Shown here: one piece after another, positions 16,728 to 24,300 of the stretch
Layout of the letters: every line of letters begins with the position of its first letter
Position numbering within the stretch: position 1 is the stretch's first letter
NCBI GenBank assembly: GCA_964440805.1
Contig: CAYTTR010000021.1
Coordinates: forward strand, 1 to 46,091
DNA from: CAYTTR01 sp964440805
GTDB taxonomy: Bacteria > Acidobacteriota > Aminicenantia > Aminicenantales > Aminicenantaceae
Direction of reading: 5' to 3'
Length of the DNA: 46,091 bases
Notes under the pieces: model-generated
Database searches by the model: none
Seen by the model: the letters and a program-made list of their open reading frames with translations, nothing else
What the model was told of the DNA's origin: nothing
Translations under genes and position numbers: made by a program

Positions 16728-17837
16728 TTAGCCGTTGTTTTTAAGCGTGGCCTTGTTTTTTTGCTTTAAGATTTTGATTAGGCCAATAGTGCAAAGAGGG
16801 ACTATATAGAGGAAGAGAAATCCCCAACTGGCTGCTCCGTATCCCTTGGCGATAAGGTTAATCAGGCCGAAAGTGGAAAAACCAAGAGCTATTAAAAGAA
16901 AAATAACGGCCACCACCGGCCTTAATCCCCGAGGAAAAGATTTTCCTTTAAGGAGGAGAGCGGCCTGGATTCTCTCATTAACTGAATGAATGAGTCCTGT
17001 TCCTGTCTCAATTAGAGTGCCGAAGAGGATAAACTGGAAGATAATAAGAAGAAAGGAGACGCCGATCTTCTGAAGAGCAAAGATAACCGGTATTTCAACA
17101 GGAAGAATCTCCGGGTAGAAAGCTGTTACTGACAGAAAAAATAGCATTCCGGGAACAATCCCTATTACTCCGGCCAGAAGACCTGCCCCTACGGCTTCTT
17201 TGCGGGTTTGGATATGACGGAGACAGAAGAGGACAGCTGCGATGTTAGCCAGATTGTAAAGGGCATATTTGAAGCCACCGAGAACCCAGCCTGGCTCCAC
17301 CGTTCCCTGGAAAAGATTGCTCTGGATATCGGTTCCGAATTTCCGGAAAGCCAGAATAAAAAAGATGATATAAACCACGTAAAGCACAAATGACCAGAAA
17401 GACAGGAACTTCTCGATTGAGCGGCTTCCCTCGAAAGTCAGCAGACCCACGGCTGCCAGCATGATGATTACACCCAGGAGATAGGGAAGATGAAAATTAT
17501 CCCGGAGTATAATCCCCGCTGCTGACCCAATAACAGCCAGGACAATAAAGAGATAAATGATATAAAGGAGCTCGAATAAAAGCCATCCGGGTCCCAGAAG
17601 CTTGGTGAAAAAACTCCGGTAATCATAGGCCTTGAATTGGCGGCTGAGCTCAAAAGAAAGAGCTAAAAGAATTGACCACATCAGCGTTGAAAGAAACATC
17701 CCCAGCAATCCGCCAAGGGGGCCGAATCTCAAAAAATATTCAACCAGCTCGCGGCCGGTGCCGTAGCCTCCGGCAATTATGACCGACTGGAAAACAAAAC
17801 CCGGAAGGAGGTACTTTTTGAAGAAATTTCCATTCAT
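16728..17837 (-). CDS. YkvI-like integral membrane protein (APC-fold transporter relative)
   Basis: 369 aa from ATG 17837, chosen because GGGA precedes it at normal spacing. A 33-codon upstream extension would run back into repeat DNA and has no site. About 10 TM helices are visible. The N-terminus FVFQSVIIAGGYGTGRELVEY is the characteristic Gly-rich first helix of YkvI-family proteins, which share the APC/LeuT fold. The substrate is unknown; amino acid or similar is a guess from the fold. The gene is convergent with the GntR/FCD regulator gene and divergent from the CDF transporter gene. Confidence 0.7.
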   Translation of the reverse strand: MNGNFFKKYLLPGFVFQSVIIAGGYGTGRELVEYFLRFGPLGGLLGMFLSTLMWSILLALSFELSRQFKAYDYRSFFTKLLGPGWLLFELLYIIYLFIVLAVIGSAAGIILRDNFHLPYLLGVIIMLAAVGLLTFEGSRSIEKFLSFWSFVLYVVYIIFFILAFRKFGTDIQSNLFQGTVEPGWVLGGFKYALYNLANIAAVLFCLRHIQTRKEAVGAGLLAGVIGIVPGMLFFLSVTAFYPEILPVEIPVIFALQKIGVSFLLIIFQFILFGTLIETGTGLIHSVNERIQAALLLKGKSFPRGLRPVVAVIFLLIALGFSTFGLINLIAKGYGAASWGFLFLYIVPLCTIGLIKILKQKNKATLKNNG

Positions 17838-17904
17838 TAAATTCCCTATGTTTCTTTCCCGGAAATTATTTATAGATTCTATGCCAATGTCAAATAAAAA
17901 AAAC

Positions 17905-17958
17905 AAACCAACCAACATAAGCAACACAACAAACACAACAAACGCAGTTAACGCAAAT
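17905..17958. repeat. Degenerate 9-bp tandem array, six units
   Basis: Units AAACCAACC, AACATAAGC, AACACAACA (twice), AACGCAGTT and AACGCAAAT follow in exact 9-base phase. They lie in the divergent space between the YkvI-like and CDF genes, so the array is close to both promoters. Confidence 0.65.
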
Positions 17959-18015
17959 AAATTCTCTTATTTAAACCATCAATGTTTTATAATAATAATA
18001 GGAAAGGAAATAAGA

Positions 18016-18909
18016 TTGAGATCACATGCAGTTGATTTGCGGGAAAAGAAAATCCGGCGGATTACAGTCTGGGGTTCTTTTTTAAACATTGTCTTGAGTT
18101 TAATTAAAATGGGAGCGGGATTACTGGTCAGGTCAGCATCTCTGATAGCCGACGGCGTTCATTCTTTATCTGATCTGGGGACTGATTTAATTGTTCTTGT
18201 TAGTGCTAAGCTTTCCAGCAGGCCGGCAGATAAAACCCATCCCTACGGCCACCAGAAATTTGAAACTCTGGGTGCAGGAATAATGGGGCTTTTTCTTCTG
18301 GCAGTCGGATTTGGTTTTGTCTATTCCGCCGGACGGGCCATTATCCTCCATGAACATTCCTTTCCCGGTCCGGTGGTAGTCATTGTGGCCGGCATTTCCT
18401 TGGTGGCCAAAGAAATTTTGTTCTACCTGACCCGCAAGGTTTCCAGGGAAACTCATAGTTCGAGCTTATTTACCAATGCTTGGCACCATCGCTCGGATTC
18501 TCTCTCTTCTTTGGCGGTAATGATTGGTGGAGTAGCCGGTCTTTTGGGATATGGTCATGCTGATCATGTGGCCGCTGTTGTGGTAGGATTTATGATAATG
18601 GGAGTGGGCGGAAAAATTGTCTATGAAGGCATGATTGAGCTGGTCGAACACAGTGCTGATGAAGAAACTTTAAGAAAGGTAAAAGGGATTCTGGATTCAG
18701 AAAAGAGTGTATTCAGCTGGCATGCCCTTAGAAGCCGTAAGCTGGGAGGGGAGATTTTTATTGATGTTCATATCTGTGTTAATCCTTCTCTCTCGGTATC
18801 AGAAAGTCATGAGATTACCAACCGGCTTGAGGAAAGAATTAGCTTTAGTCTTAAAAATCCAGTCAACATCCTCATCCACGTAGATCCAAAGAAGGGGGAC
18901 GTTCCCTAA
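18016..18909 (+). CDS. Cation diffusion facilitator (CDF) metal transporter
   Basis: 297 aa. The start is taken as TTG 18016, because AGGA lies seven bases upstream and the protein then begins just before the first TM helix like other CDFs. Longer in-frame ATGs upstream run through repeat DNA. Six TM helices are visible. The metal site is formed by SLIADGVHSLSD in TM2 and HHRSDSLSS in TM5. HPYGHQKFETLG lies between TM2 and TM3. A C-terminal cytoplasmic domain (about 210-297) has the DVHICV strand and VNILIHVDP. It exports Zn2+, Fe2+ or Mn2+ in exchange for protons. The last codons (Gly-Asp-Val-Pro) and the stop are supplied by a REP-like unit that overlaps the gene end. Confidence 0.88.
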   Translation: MRSHAVDLREKKIRRITVWGSFLNIVLSLIKMGAGLLVRSASLIADGVHSLSDLGTDLIVLVSAKLSSRPADKTHPYGHQKFETLGAGIMGLFLLAVGFGFVYSAGRAIILHEHSFPGPVVVIVAGISLVAKEILFYLTRKVSRETHSSSLFTNAWHHRSDSLSSLAVMIGGVAGLLGYGHADHVAAVVVGFMIMGVGGKIVYEGMIELVEHSADEETLRKVKGILDSEKSVFSWHALRSRKLGGEIFIDVHICVNPSLSVSESHEITNRLEERISFSLKNPVNILIHVDPKKGDVP

Positions 18910-18926
18910 AGGGACACCCCTTCCCC
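18895..18926 (+). repeat. REP-like unit overlapping a gene end, copy 2
   Basis: GGGGACGTTCCCT, AAA, then GGGACACCCCTTCCCC and TGAA. The unit starts 12 bases before the end of the CDF gene and provides its last four codons and TAA stop. No 9-bp array follows. Confidence 0.8.
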
Positions 18927-19050
18927 TGAAAGGAAATTCATCTGTTCTTTCATTCGGGAACGGGGTCACTCCTTAAAGGAAGATACCTCTTCCTCTTAAA
19001 TGAAATAAGATTCTTCCCCGAAATATCCTTGCTTTGATTTAATAAAGAAG

Positions 19051-19126
19051 TGGCAGCGCTACGGGGATTCGAACCCCGGTCTGATGGCTGAGAACCACCT
19101 ATCCTAGTCCCCTAGACGATAGCGCC
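19051..19126 (-). tRNA. tRNA-Glu, anticodon CTC
   Basis: Read on the minus strand, GGCGCTA (5' end at 19126) pairs with TAGCGCT. The discriminator is G and CCA is encoded (19051-19053). The anticodon arm GGTGG-TTCTCAG-CCATC gives CTC. The T-arm contains GGTTCGAATCC. Confidence 0.96.
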
Positions 19127-19141
19127 GCTTGAGGAAAAAGA

Positions 19142-19170
19142 AAACTACCAGAACATTCATTTTTTGTCAA
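19142..19170 (-). promoter_or_regulatory. Promoter of tRNA-Glu
   Basis: On the minus strand TTGACA (19165-19170) and TAGTTT (19142-19147) are 17 bases apart, about 16 bases before the tRNA. The -10 TAGTTT is the same as in the promoter at 14694. Confidence 0.6.
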
Positions 19171-19209
19171 TCGATTTAACCGCTGAAGTTGACTAAATTT
19201 AGCTTGAAC

Positions 19210-19384
19210 CGGACTCTTATTCCTTCAAGTATTCTTTCAGAGATGGGAACAGCTAATCTGGCAGAAACAGTGGAAAAGTCACCCGGTATTGCCATGGTGG
19301 GAAAAGGAGGATCTTCAATGGTTCCAGCCATCCGGGGCCAGGGTTATTTCAGAGAGACGAATTGGGGCCAGTGCCTCTTTGTTG
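19210..19384 (+). pseudogene. Decayed fragment of a TonB-dependent receptor plug domain
   Basis: One frame reads IPSSILSEMGTANLAETV followed by EKSPGIAMVGKGGSSMVPAIRG, ending near 19338. This is the plug pattern NLA..L.K.PG......GG....IRG. From about 19334 a different frame continues with GARVISERRIGASASLL to 19384, which matches what follows the LILIDG strand in related plugs. So about a dozen residues between IRG and GARV appear deleted and the frame is broken. There is no signal peptide or barrel around it, so it is a relic rather than a short gene. Recognition is from memory of the family pattern. Confidence 0.6.
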
Positions 19385-19662
19385 TATTCCGACTATGACT
19401 TTATTTTTAAAATTTCAAGACAGATCGAAAACTCTGATTTCCCCTCTCTTTCCTTTTCCTCAGGCGATAACTATTGGAATGAATTTTCCTGGGCATTTAA
19501 AGCTATCGGAAACAAGAGAAAACCTGCAGCTAAAATATTTATTTTCCATCCTTTCTTTCTCATTCTTTTCTCCTGTTCAGAGTGGCTTCGCTTGTTTACT
19601 TGCCTTATAACAAATTCCAGTTCCAGGGTAAAGCGGAAGGAGGGACGTTTCCCAAAAAGAAA
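19385..19662. other. Intergenic DNA after the plug relic
   Basis: No intact gene was recognised. Short open frames on both strands cross the tRNA or lack start signals. It may contain further decayed receptor sequence, but no motif could be read. A truncated REP-like copy (19642-19659) lies at its right end. Confidence 0.4.
19642..19659 (+). repeat. REP-like unit, truncated copy
   Basis: GGGACGTTTCCC followed by AAAAAG, ending four bases before the encoded CCA of tRNA-Gln. Its orientation is opposite to that tRNA, unlike the copies at other gene ends. Confidence 0.55.
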
Positions 19663-19736
19663 TGGCTGGGAAGCAGGGATTCGAACCCCGATTCCATGAT
19701 CCAGAGTCATGTGTCCTGCCGTTGGACGACTTCCCA
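19663..19736 (-). tRNA. tRNA-Gln, anticodon CTG
   Basis: On the minus strand TGGGAAG (5' end at 19736) pairs with CTTCCCA. The discriminator is G and CCA is encoded at 19663-19665. The anticodon arm CATGA-CTCTGGA-TCATG gives CTG. The T-arm contains GGTTCGAATCC. Confidence 0.96.
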
Positions 19737-19755
19737 GCCCTGGTTGTTCTGTCAT

Positions 19756-19784
19756 ATGATAGCCAACAGCCCCCCAAATTTCAA
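19756..19784 (-). promoter_or_regulatory. Promoter of tRNA-Gln
   Basis: TTGAAA (19779-19784) and TATCAT (19756-19761) on the minus strand are 17 bases apart, with TATCAT 19 bases before the tRNA. Confidence 0.55.
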
Positions 19785-19826
19785 GGCCTGTCGCGAGGAA
19801 TAAGGCGCAAAAAACGCATTTCTTCA

Positions 19827-19858
19827 GGGGAAGGGGTGTCCCTTTGGGGAACGTCCCC
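19827..19858 (-). repeat. REP-like unit, copy 3
   Basis: Minus-strand copy: GGGGACGTTCCCC, AAA, GGGACACCCCTTCCCC, then TGAAGAAAT. It lies just upstream of the promoter of the flippase-nrdR-lon operon. Only a stub follows in place of a 9-bp array. Confidence 0.8.
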
Positions 19859-19865
19859 CTTTTCG

Positions 19866-19895
19866 TTGACAGGTCTCCTGGCATGATGGTATATT
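19866..19895 (+). promoter_or_regulatory. Promoter of the five-gene nrdR-hsp20-lon-thiL operon
   Basis: Perfect TTGACA (19866-19871) and TATATT (19890-19895), 18 bases apart. Transcription would start near 19902, only about two bases before the ATG at 19904. No Shine-Dalgarno is present, so the first mRNA is predicted to be leaderless. Confidence 0.6.
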
Positions 19896-19903
19896 TTTGC
19901 CTA

Positions 19904-20935
19904 ATGCTGAAGAAAAAGTGGTTAAGGGCGTCCCTTATTTTAATTTTGACTGCGATTTTTCTGTTCTTTTTTTTTAGAAGCGTTGACTGGAAGGAAGTCC
20001 TCAAATATCTAACCAGTGTCGATATCAAGTTTTTTGTTTTAATTGTAATCCTGGTTCCCCTCCATTTTATAACCAGGGCTATCCGCTGGAAAGTCCTTCT
20101 CAAACAAGAAAAACCGGATGTCTCGCTCTATAGTTGTTTTGCTGGTAATGCAATTGGCTTTAGCGTAACCATGATATTCCCGGGAAGGCTGGGGGAATTG
20201 GTTAAGCCTCTCTACTTAGCCCAGAAAGAAAACATCCGCAAGGGTTTTTCAGTAGGTACGGTTGTAGTAGAGCGCATTTTTGATATCTTTACAATGAGTT
20301 TCCTTTTAGGGCTTTTTCTGGCTGCCCGGCCTTTTTACGCTCCAACATTTCAATTGGATGAGGCATCTTTCTCACGATTATCTTTTTTAGGGCTGACCGG
20401 CCTGGGATTAGCCTTCATCCTTGTTTTTATTTCTCTTATATTATACTTCTTCAGGGGAAAGGCTCTTAATTTCATTGCCGTCCTGTTGAAACCATTTCCC
20501 CAAAAAATATCTGAAAAAATCATTGATCTCGGTGATGAATTCATCCAGGGATTGAAGTTTTTCCATTCGCTGACAGATTTTTTTCTGTACCTCCTTCTTT
20601 CTTTTGTTGTCTGGCTGGCGATTATCTTTTATCACTGGATGTTCTTTTTTACCTACGGCATCCACATTTCCTATTTTCTGGTCTGTCCATATGTCTTCCT
20701 AGTCCTGATCGGAGCATCCATTCCCACACCGGGCATGGTCGGGGGATTCCACTACTTTAGTAAACTGGGATTGACTTCGCTTTACGGGATTGACTCTAAC
20801 ATGGCTGTCGGTATGACCATTGTTATCCACGCTGTTCAGGTTGCCATGACATGCTTGACGGGCTATGTTATACTAGGAAAAGAAGGTCTTTCCCTCTTTC
20901 AAGTAAAGAAAATGAGAGAAGAAGCTCAAGAATGA
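19904..20935 (+). CDS. Lysylphosphatidylglycerol synthase TM-region family protein (UPF0104-like flippase relative)
   Basis: 343 aa from ATG 19904, placed at the predicted transcription start; an earlier in-frame ATG lies upstream of the promoter. About eight TM segments. The family patterns HFITRAIRWKVLLK, NAIGFSVTMIFPGRLGELVKPL and PTPGMVGGFHYF are clear. Relatives include the membrane part of MprF and archaeal AglD, which move or modify lipids. Here only the membrane part is present, with no synthetase domain. Lipid flipping is likely, but the substrate is unknown. Its stop overlaps the nrdR start by four bases (ATGA), so it is first in a tight operon with nrdR, hsp20, lon and thiL. Confidence 0.78.
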   Translation: MLKKKWLRASLILILTAIFLFFFFRSVDWKEVLKYLTSVDIKFFVLIVILVPLHFITRAIRWKVLLKQEKPDVSLYSCFAGNAIGFSVTMIFPGRLGELVKPLYLAQKENIRKGFSVGTVVVERIFDIFTMSFLLGLFLAARPFYAPTFQLDEASFSRLSFLGLTGLGLAFILVFISLILYFFRGKALNFIAVLLKPFPQKISEKIIDLGDEFIQGLKFFHSLTDFFLYLLLSFVVWLAIIFYHWMFFFTYGIHISYFLVCPYVFLVLIGASIPTPGMVGGFHYFSKLGLTSLYGIDSNMAVGMTIVIHAVQVAMTCLTGYVILGKEGLSLFQVKKMREEAQE

Positions 20936-21387
20936 AGTGCCCTTACTGCGGAGACGAAGAAAGCAAAGTTATTGATTCCAGAGAAAGCAGAAATGGTATG
21001 ACCATCAGGCGCAGGAGAGAATGTCTTTCTTGTGAAAAGCGGTTTACCACTTATGAAAAGATTGAAGAAATCCCTTATATGGTGATAAAAAAAGATGGTA
21101 CCAGGCAGCCTTTCGACGGGCAGAGAATTTTAAAAGGCTTGATGAAAGCCTGCGAGAAACGGCCGGTGCCGGTAGCGGCCATGGAAGATATTATAGAAGA
21201 GATTGAAAGTATGCTCCAGGAACGGCCAGAAAAAGAGATGGCTTCGGCTGAAATCGGCCAGGTAGTCATGCAAAAGCTCAAAACACTGGACAAAGTTGCC
21301 TACGTCCGCTTCGCTTCGGTTTACCGGGAATTCAAGGATGTGGCCGAATTCAAGGAAGAGCTGGAAAGACTTCTAAGAGAAAAATAG
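20932..21387 (+). CDS. nrdR: Transcriptional repressor NrdR
   Basis: 151 aa from ATG 20932, the start that gives the standard MKCPYCG N-terminus. A zinc ribbon is formed by Cys3, Cys6, Cys31 and Cys34 (CPYC ... CLSC). An ATP-cone domain follows (about 49-139; VIKKDGTRQPFD, VAYVRFASVYREF). NrdR senses ATP/dATP and represses ribonucleotide reductase genes through NrdR boxes. The length is typical. The start overlaps the preceding stop (ATGA), so translation is coupled to the membrane protein gene. No nrd gene is in the window; hsp20 follows after 11 bases. Confidence 0.96.
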   Translation: MKCPYCGDEESKVIDSRESRNGMTIRRRRECLSCEKRFTTYEKIEEIPYMVIKKDGTRQPFDGQRILKGLMKACEKRPVPVAAMEDIIEEIESMLQERPEKEMASAEIGQVVMQKLKTLDKVAYVRFASVYREFKDVAEFKEELERLLREK

Positions 21388-21398
21388 CAACCTGAAGC

Positions 21399-21860
21399 AT
21401 GTCCAGAAAAATCATTCCTGTTTCCCGTCTAATCAGGATTGAGGCAGAAATAAGACGGCTGGTCGACGAAGTATTGGAGAGAAACAGGTTTTATTCGCAT
21501 CTCTATGAAAACTGGATTCCCAGCCTGGATATTTCTGAAAGAGAAGAGGATGTGGTGGTTGAAGTTGAACTTCCCGGAATTCAACCGAAAGATGTGACCA
21601 TATTGCTTCACTCTAACCGGCTGGAAATCCACGGAATAAAGAAGAAAGAGAATTTAGATGGAAAGATAAAATACTTCCGCATGGAGAGAGAGTACGGGCC
21701 TTTCCGGTGTATTGTTTTCCTGCCTTGCTCGGTCCAAAACGAAAAGGCTGAAGCAATCCAGGAAAACGGTGTTTTGAGAATCCGGTTGAAAAAAGACCGG
21801 AAAGGCGACAAGGAGGTTGTGATAGAGATTACTAAATCGGAAGAAGTCAAGGGAGGATAA
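21399..21860 (+). CDS. Hsp20/alpha-crystallin small heat-shock protein
   Basis: 153 aa. The N-terminal 45 residues are a variable arm. The alpha-crystallin domain spans about 46-140 (PSLDISEREEDVVVEVELPG, then LEIHGIKKKE and NGVLRIRLKK). It holds unfolding proteins in the cytoplasm. It ends one base before lon, and its last codons (GGA GGA) supply the lon ribosome-binding site. Placement directly before Lon fits a joint protein-quality-control role. Confidence 0.92.
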   Translation: MSRKIIPVSRLIRIEAEIRRLVDEVLERNRFYSHLYENWIPSLDISEREEDVVVEVELPGIQPKDVTILLHSNRLEIHGIKKKENLDGKIKYFRMEREYGPFRCIVFLPCSVQNEKAEAIQENGVLRIRLKKDRKGDKEVVIEITKSEEVKGG

Positions 21861-21861
21861 A

Positions 21862-24300
21862 ATGGTTAAAACCAAAAATGAATTTGAAGAACAATTTGAA
21901 GATGCCGTAGAGGAAACTGATCAAAAACTGAAAATCCCGGCCGAGCTGCCTGTTTTGTTACTGAGGGATATTGTGGTCTTTCCTTACATGGTAGTACCTC
22001 TTTTTGCAGGGCGGGAGAAATCCAAGAAGTCCATCGACCAGGCTCTTTCTTCAAATAGAATGATGCTCCTGGTTACTCAAAAGGATGTAGAAATCGAGGA
22101 TCCCAAACAGGATGATGTTTATTCTATTGGCACAGTAGCTCTTATAATGCGCATGCTGAAGCTTCCGGACGGAAGGGTAAGAATTCTGGCTCAAGGTCTG
22201 ATAAGGGCTCAGTTGAAAAGCTTAAAAGAGCATAAAGACCATTATTCAGGAGAAATATCCGTTGTCCATGAACTTGATGAGGAGGCCAAGCCCATTGAAG
22301 TGGAAGCTCTTATCAGGAATGTCCGGGATGGTCTGGACAAGGCATCAGCCCTGGGAAAAAACATACCTCCCGAAGTTTTAATAATTGCTTCCAACGTCGA
22401 AGAACCGGGCCGGCTGGCTGACCTTACCGCCTCTACCCTTGATCTAAAGGTCAAGGAAGCTCAGGAAATTCTGGAAATTGTTGAGCCTTTCCCTCGGCTG
22501 AAAAAAGTCTATGAATTGCTCACCCGGGAGTTGGAACTTTTAAATGTCCAGTCCAAAATAAGCAGTGAAGCCAAGGGTGAACTGGACAAGCTTCAGAAAC
22601 AGTACTTCCTGCGCCAGCAGCTCAAAGCCATTCAGAAAGAGCTGGGCGAAGGAAGCGAAATCCAGGAAGAAATAAAAAGCTACCAGAATAAACTCAAAAA
22701 ATTAAAGGTAGCCGAGGAAGTCAAAGAAGAGCTGGAAAAACAGATGAGCCGGCTGGCTCAAATGCACCCGGAATCAGCCGAGACCGCGGTTGTCCGGAAT
22801 TATCTTGACTGGATGTTTGCTCTTCCCTGGAATAAAAGCACAAAGGACAATCTTGATCTCAAGAAAGCCAAGATTATTTTAGATGAGGACCATTACGGCC
22901 TGGAAAAAGTAAAAGACCGAATAATCGAGTATCTCAGTGTCCGCAAGCTTTCCAATAAACTCAAAGGGCCCATTCTTTGTTTTGTCGGCCCTCCCGGCGT
23001 GGGAAAAACTTCCTTAGGGCGTTCTATCGCCAGAGCTCTGGGAAGAAAGTTTATGCGCATGTCTCTTGGAGGAATCAGGGATGAGGCTGAAATCAGAGGG
23101 CACCGGAGAACTTATGTGGGAGCCATGCCTGGCCGAATTATTCAGGGAATCCGGCGTTGTGGTTCCAACAATCCGATTTTTATGCTTGATGAAGTTGATA
23201 AAATCGGAGCTGATTTCCGTGGTGATCCTTCCTCAGCTCTTCTGGAAGTTCTTGATCCTGAACAGAATTACTCTTTTCGCGATCACTTTCTGGGAGTTCC
23301 TTTTGATCTTTCCCGGGTTATGTTCATTACCACGGCCAATCTTCTTGATCCTATTCAGCCGGCTTTCCGCGACCGGATGGAGGTTATTACCTTACCCGGT
23401 TATACCGAGGAAGAAAAACTCCAGATTGCCCTTCGTCACCTTATCCCCAAGCAGGTGAAAGAGCATGCCCTGACCGAGAAAATGATTGAATTCACCAAGG
23501 GAGCTGTCCGGAAAATCATTTCTCTTTACACCCGGGAAGCAGGAGTGCGAAACTTAGAGCGGGAAATCGCCTCCACTTGCCGGAAAGTTGCCCGGAAAGT
23601 GGCTGAGGGAAAAAACTCGGTTACCAAGATAACAAGCCAGAACATAGAGAGATTCCTGGGGCCTTCCCGGATATTCCGTGATCAGGTTCTCAAGATGGAT
23701 AAAGTGGGAGTGGCCACTGGCGTAGCCTGGACCGCCACAGGAGGAGAAATTCTGTTTGTCGAGGCCACCAAAATGAAAGGGAAGGGAAATCTTCTCCTGA
23801 CCGGTTCTCTGGGGAATGTGATGAAGGAGTCAGCTCAGGCAGCCTTGAGTTACGCCCGGGTCCACACCGAGGAATTCGGTATAGACGGGATGATATTTTC
23901 CCGTAATGATTTTCATATTCACATCCCTGAGGGAGCTATTCCCAAAGATGGACCCTCGGCCGGGGTGACCATCGCTACCGCCCTTGTTTCAGTTTGCACG
24001 GATAGAAAAATCCATTGGGATGTAGCCATGACAGGAGAGATAACCCTCAGGGGAAACGTGCTTCCTGTTGGAGGTATCAAGGAAAAAGTCCTGGCTGCTC
24101 AAAGAGCAGGAATTAAAAAAGTAATCCTTCCCGCTGCCATCAAGAAGGATGTGGGGGATATCCCCAAGAAAATTAAAAAAGAAATGAAATTTATTTTCGT
24201 GGAAAATATCTATCAGGTCTTTGAACAGGCCTTGCTTCCTCCGTCCGATAAGGTTGATAAAAAGGAGAAGCCGGCAGTCGAACAAACGGTTTCCGGATGA
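21862..24300 (+). CDS. lon: ATP-dependent protease Lon (LonA)
   Basis: 812 aa, the usual LonA length. The N-terminal substrate-binding LON domain spans about 28-220 (PVLLLRDIVVFPYMVVPLFA). The AAA+ module has Walker A GPPGVGKTS (Lys382) and Walker B MLDEVD. The C-terminal protease domain carries the Ser699/Lys742 dyad in DGPSAG and GGIKEK. It degrades misfolded and regulatory proteins in the cytoplasm. ATG 21862 follows the GGAGG that ends hsp20. The stop overlaps thiL by four bases. All key residues are intact. Confidence 0.97.
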   Translation: MVKTKNEFEEQFEDAVEETDQKLKIPAELPVLLLRDIVVFPYMVVPLFAGREKSKKSIDQALSSNRMMLLVTQKDVEIEDPKQDDVYSIGTVALIMRMLKLPDGRVRILAQGLIRAQLKSLKEHKDHYSGEISVVHELDEEAKPIEVEALIRNVRDGLDKASALGKNIPPEVLIIASNVEEPGRLADLTASTLDLKVKEAQEILEIVEPFPRLKKVYELLTRELELLNVQSKISSEAKGELDKLQKQYFLRQQLKAIQKELGEGSEIQEEIKSYQNKLKKLKVAEEVKEELEKQMSRLAQMHPESAETAVVRNYLDWMFALPWNKSTKDNLDLKKAKIILDEDHYGLEKVKDRIIEYLSVRKLSNKLKGPILCFVGPPGVGKTSLGRSIARALGRKFMRMSLGGIRDEAEIRGHRRTYVGAMPGRIIQGIRRCGSNNPIFMLDEVDKIGADFRGDPSSALLEVLDPEQNYSFRDHFLGVPFDLSRVMFITTANLLDPIQPAFRDRMEVITLPGYTEEEKLQIALRHLIPKQVKEHALTEKMIEFTKGAVRKIISLYTREAGVRNLEREIASTCRKVARKVAEGKNSVTKITSQNIERFLGPSRIFRDQVLKMDKVGVATGVAWTATGGEILFVEATKMKGKGNLLLTGSLGNVMKESAQAALSYARVHTEEFGIDGMIFSRNDFHIHIPEGAIPKDGPSAGVTIATALVSVCTDRKIHWDVAMTGEITLRGNVLPVGGIKEKVLAAQRAGIKKVILPAAIKKDVGDIPKKIKKEMKFIFVENIYQVFEQALLPPSDKVDKKEKPAVEQTVSG

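Noticed and set aside
17838..17936. N-terminal extension of the YkvI-like protein
   Set aside because: The extra 33 codons reach into the repeat-bearing intergenic DNA; ATG 17837 has GGGA at good spacing.
17779..18015. N-terminal extension of the CDF protein
   Set aside because: It would overlap the divergent gene and cross the 9-bp array; TTG 18016 has a good ribosome-binding site and gives the usual CDF length.
19471..20103. 210-codon minus-strand open frame
   Set aside because: It runs through tRNA-Gln, a REP-like unit and the start of the flippase-like gene, and has no recognisable motif.
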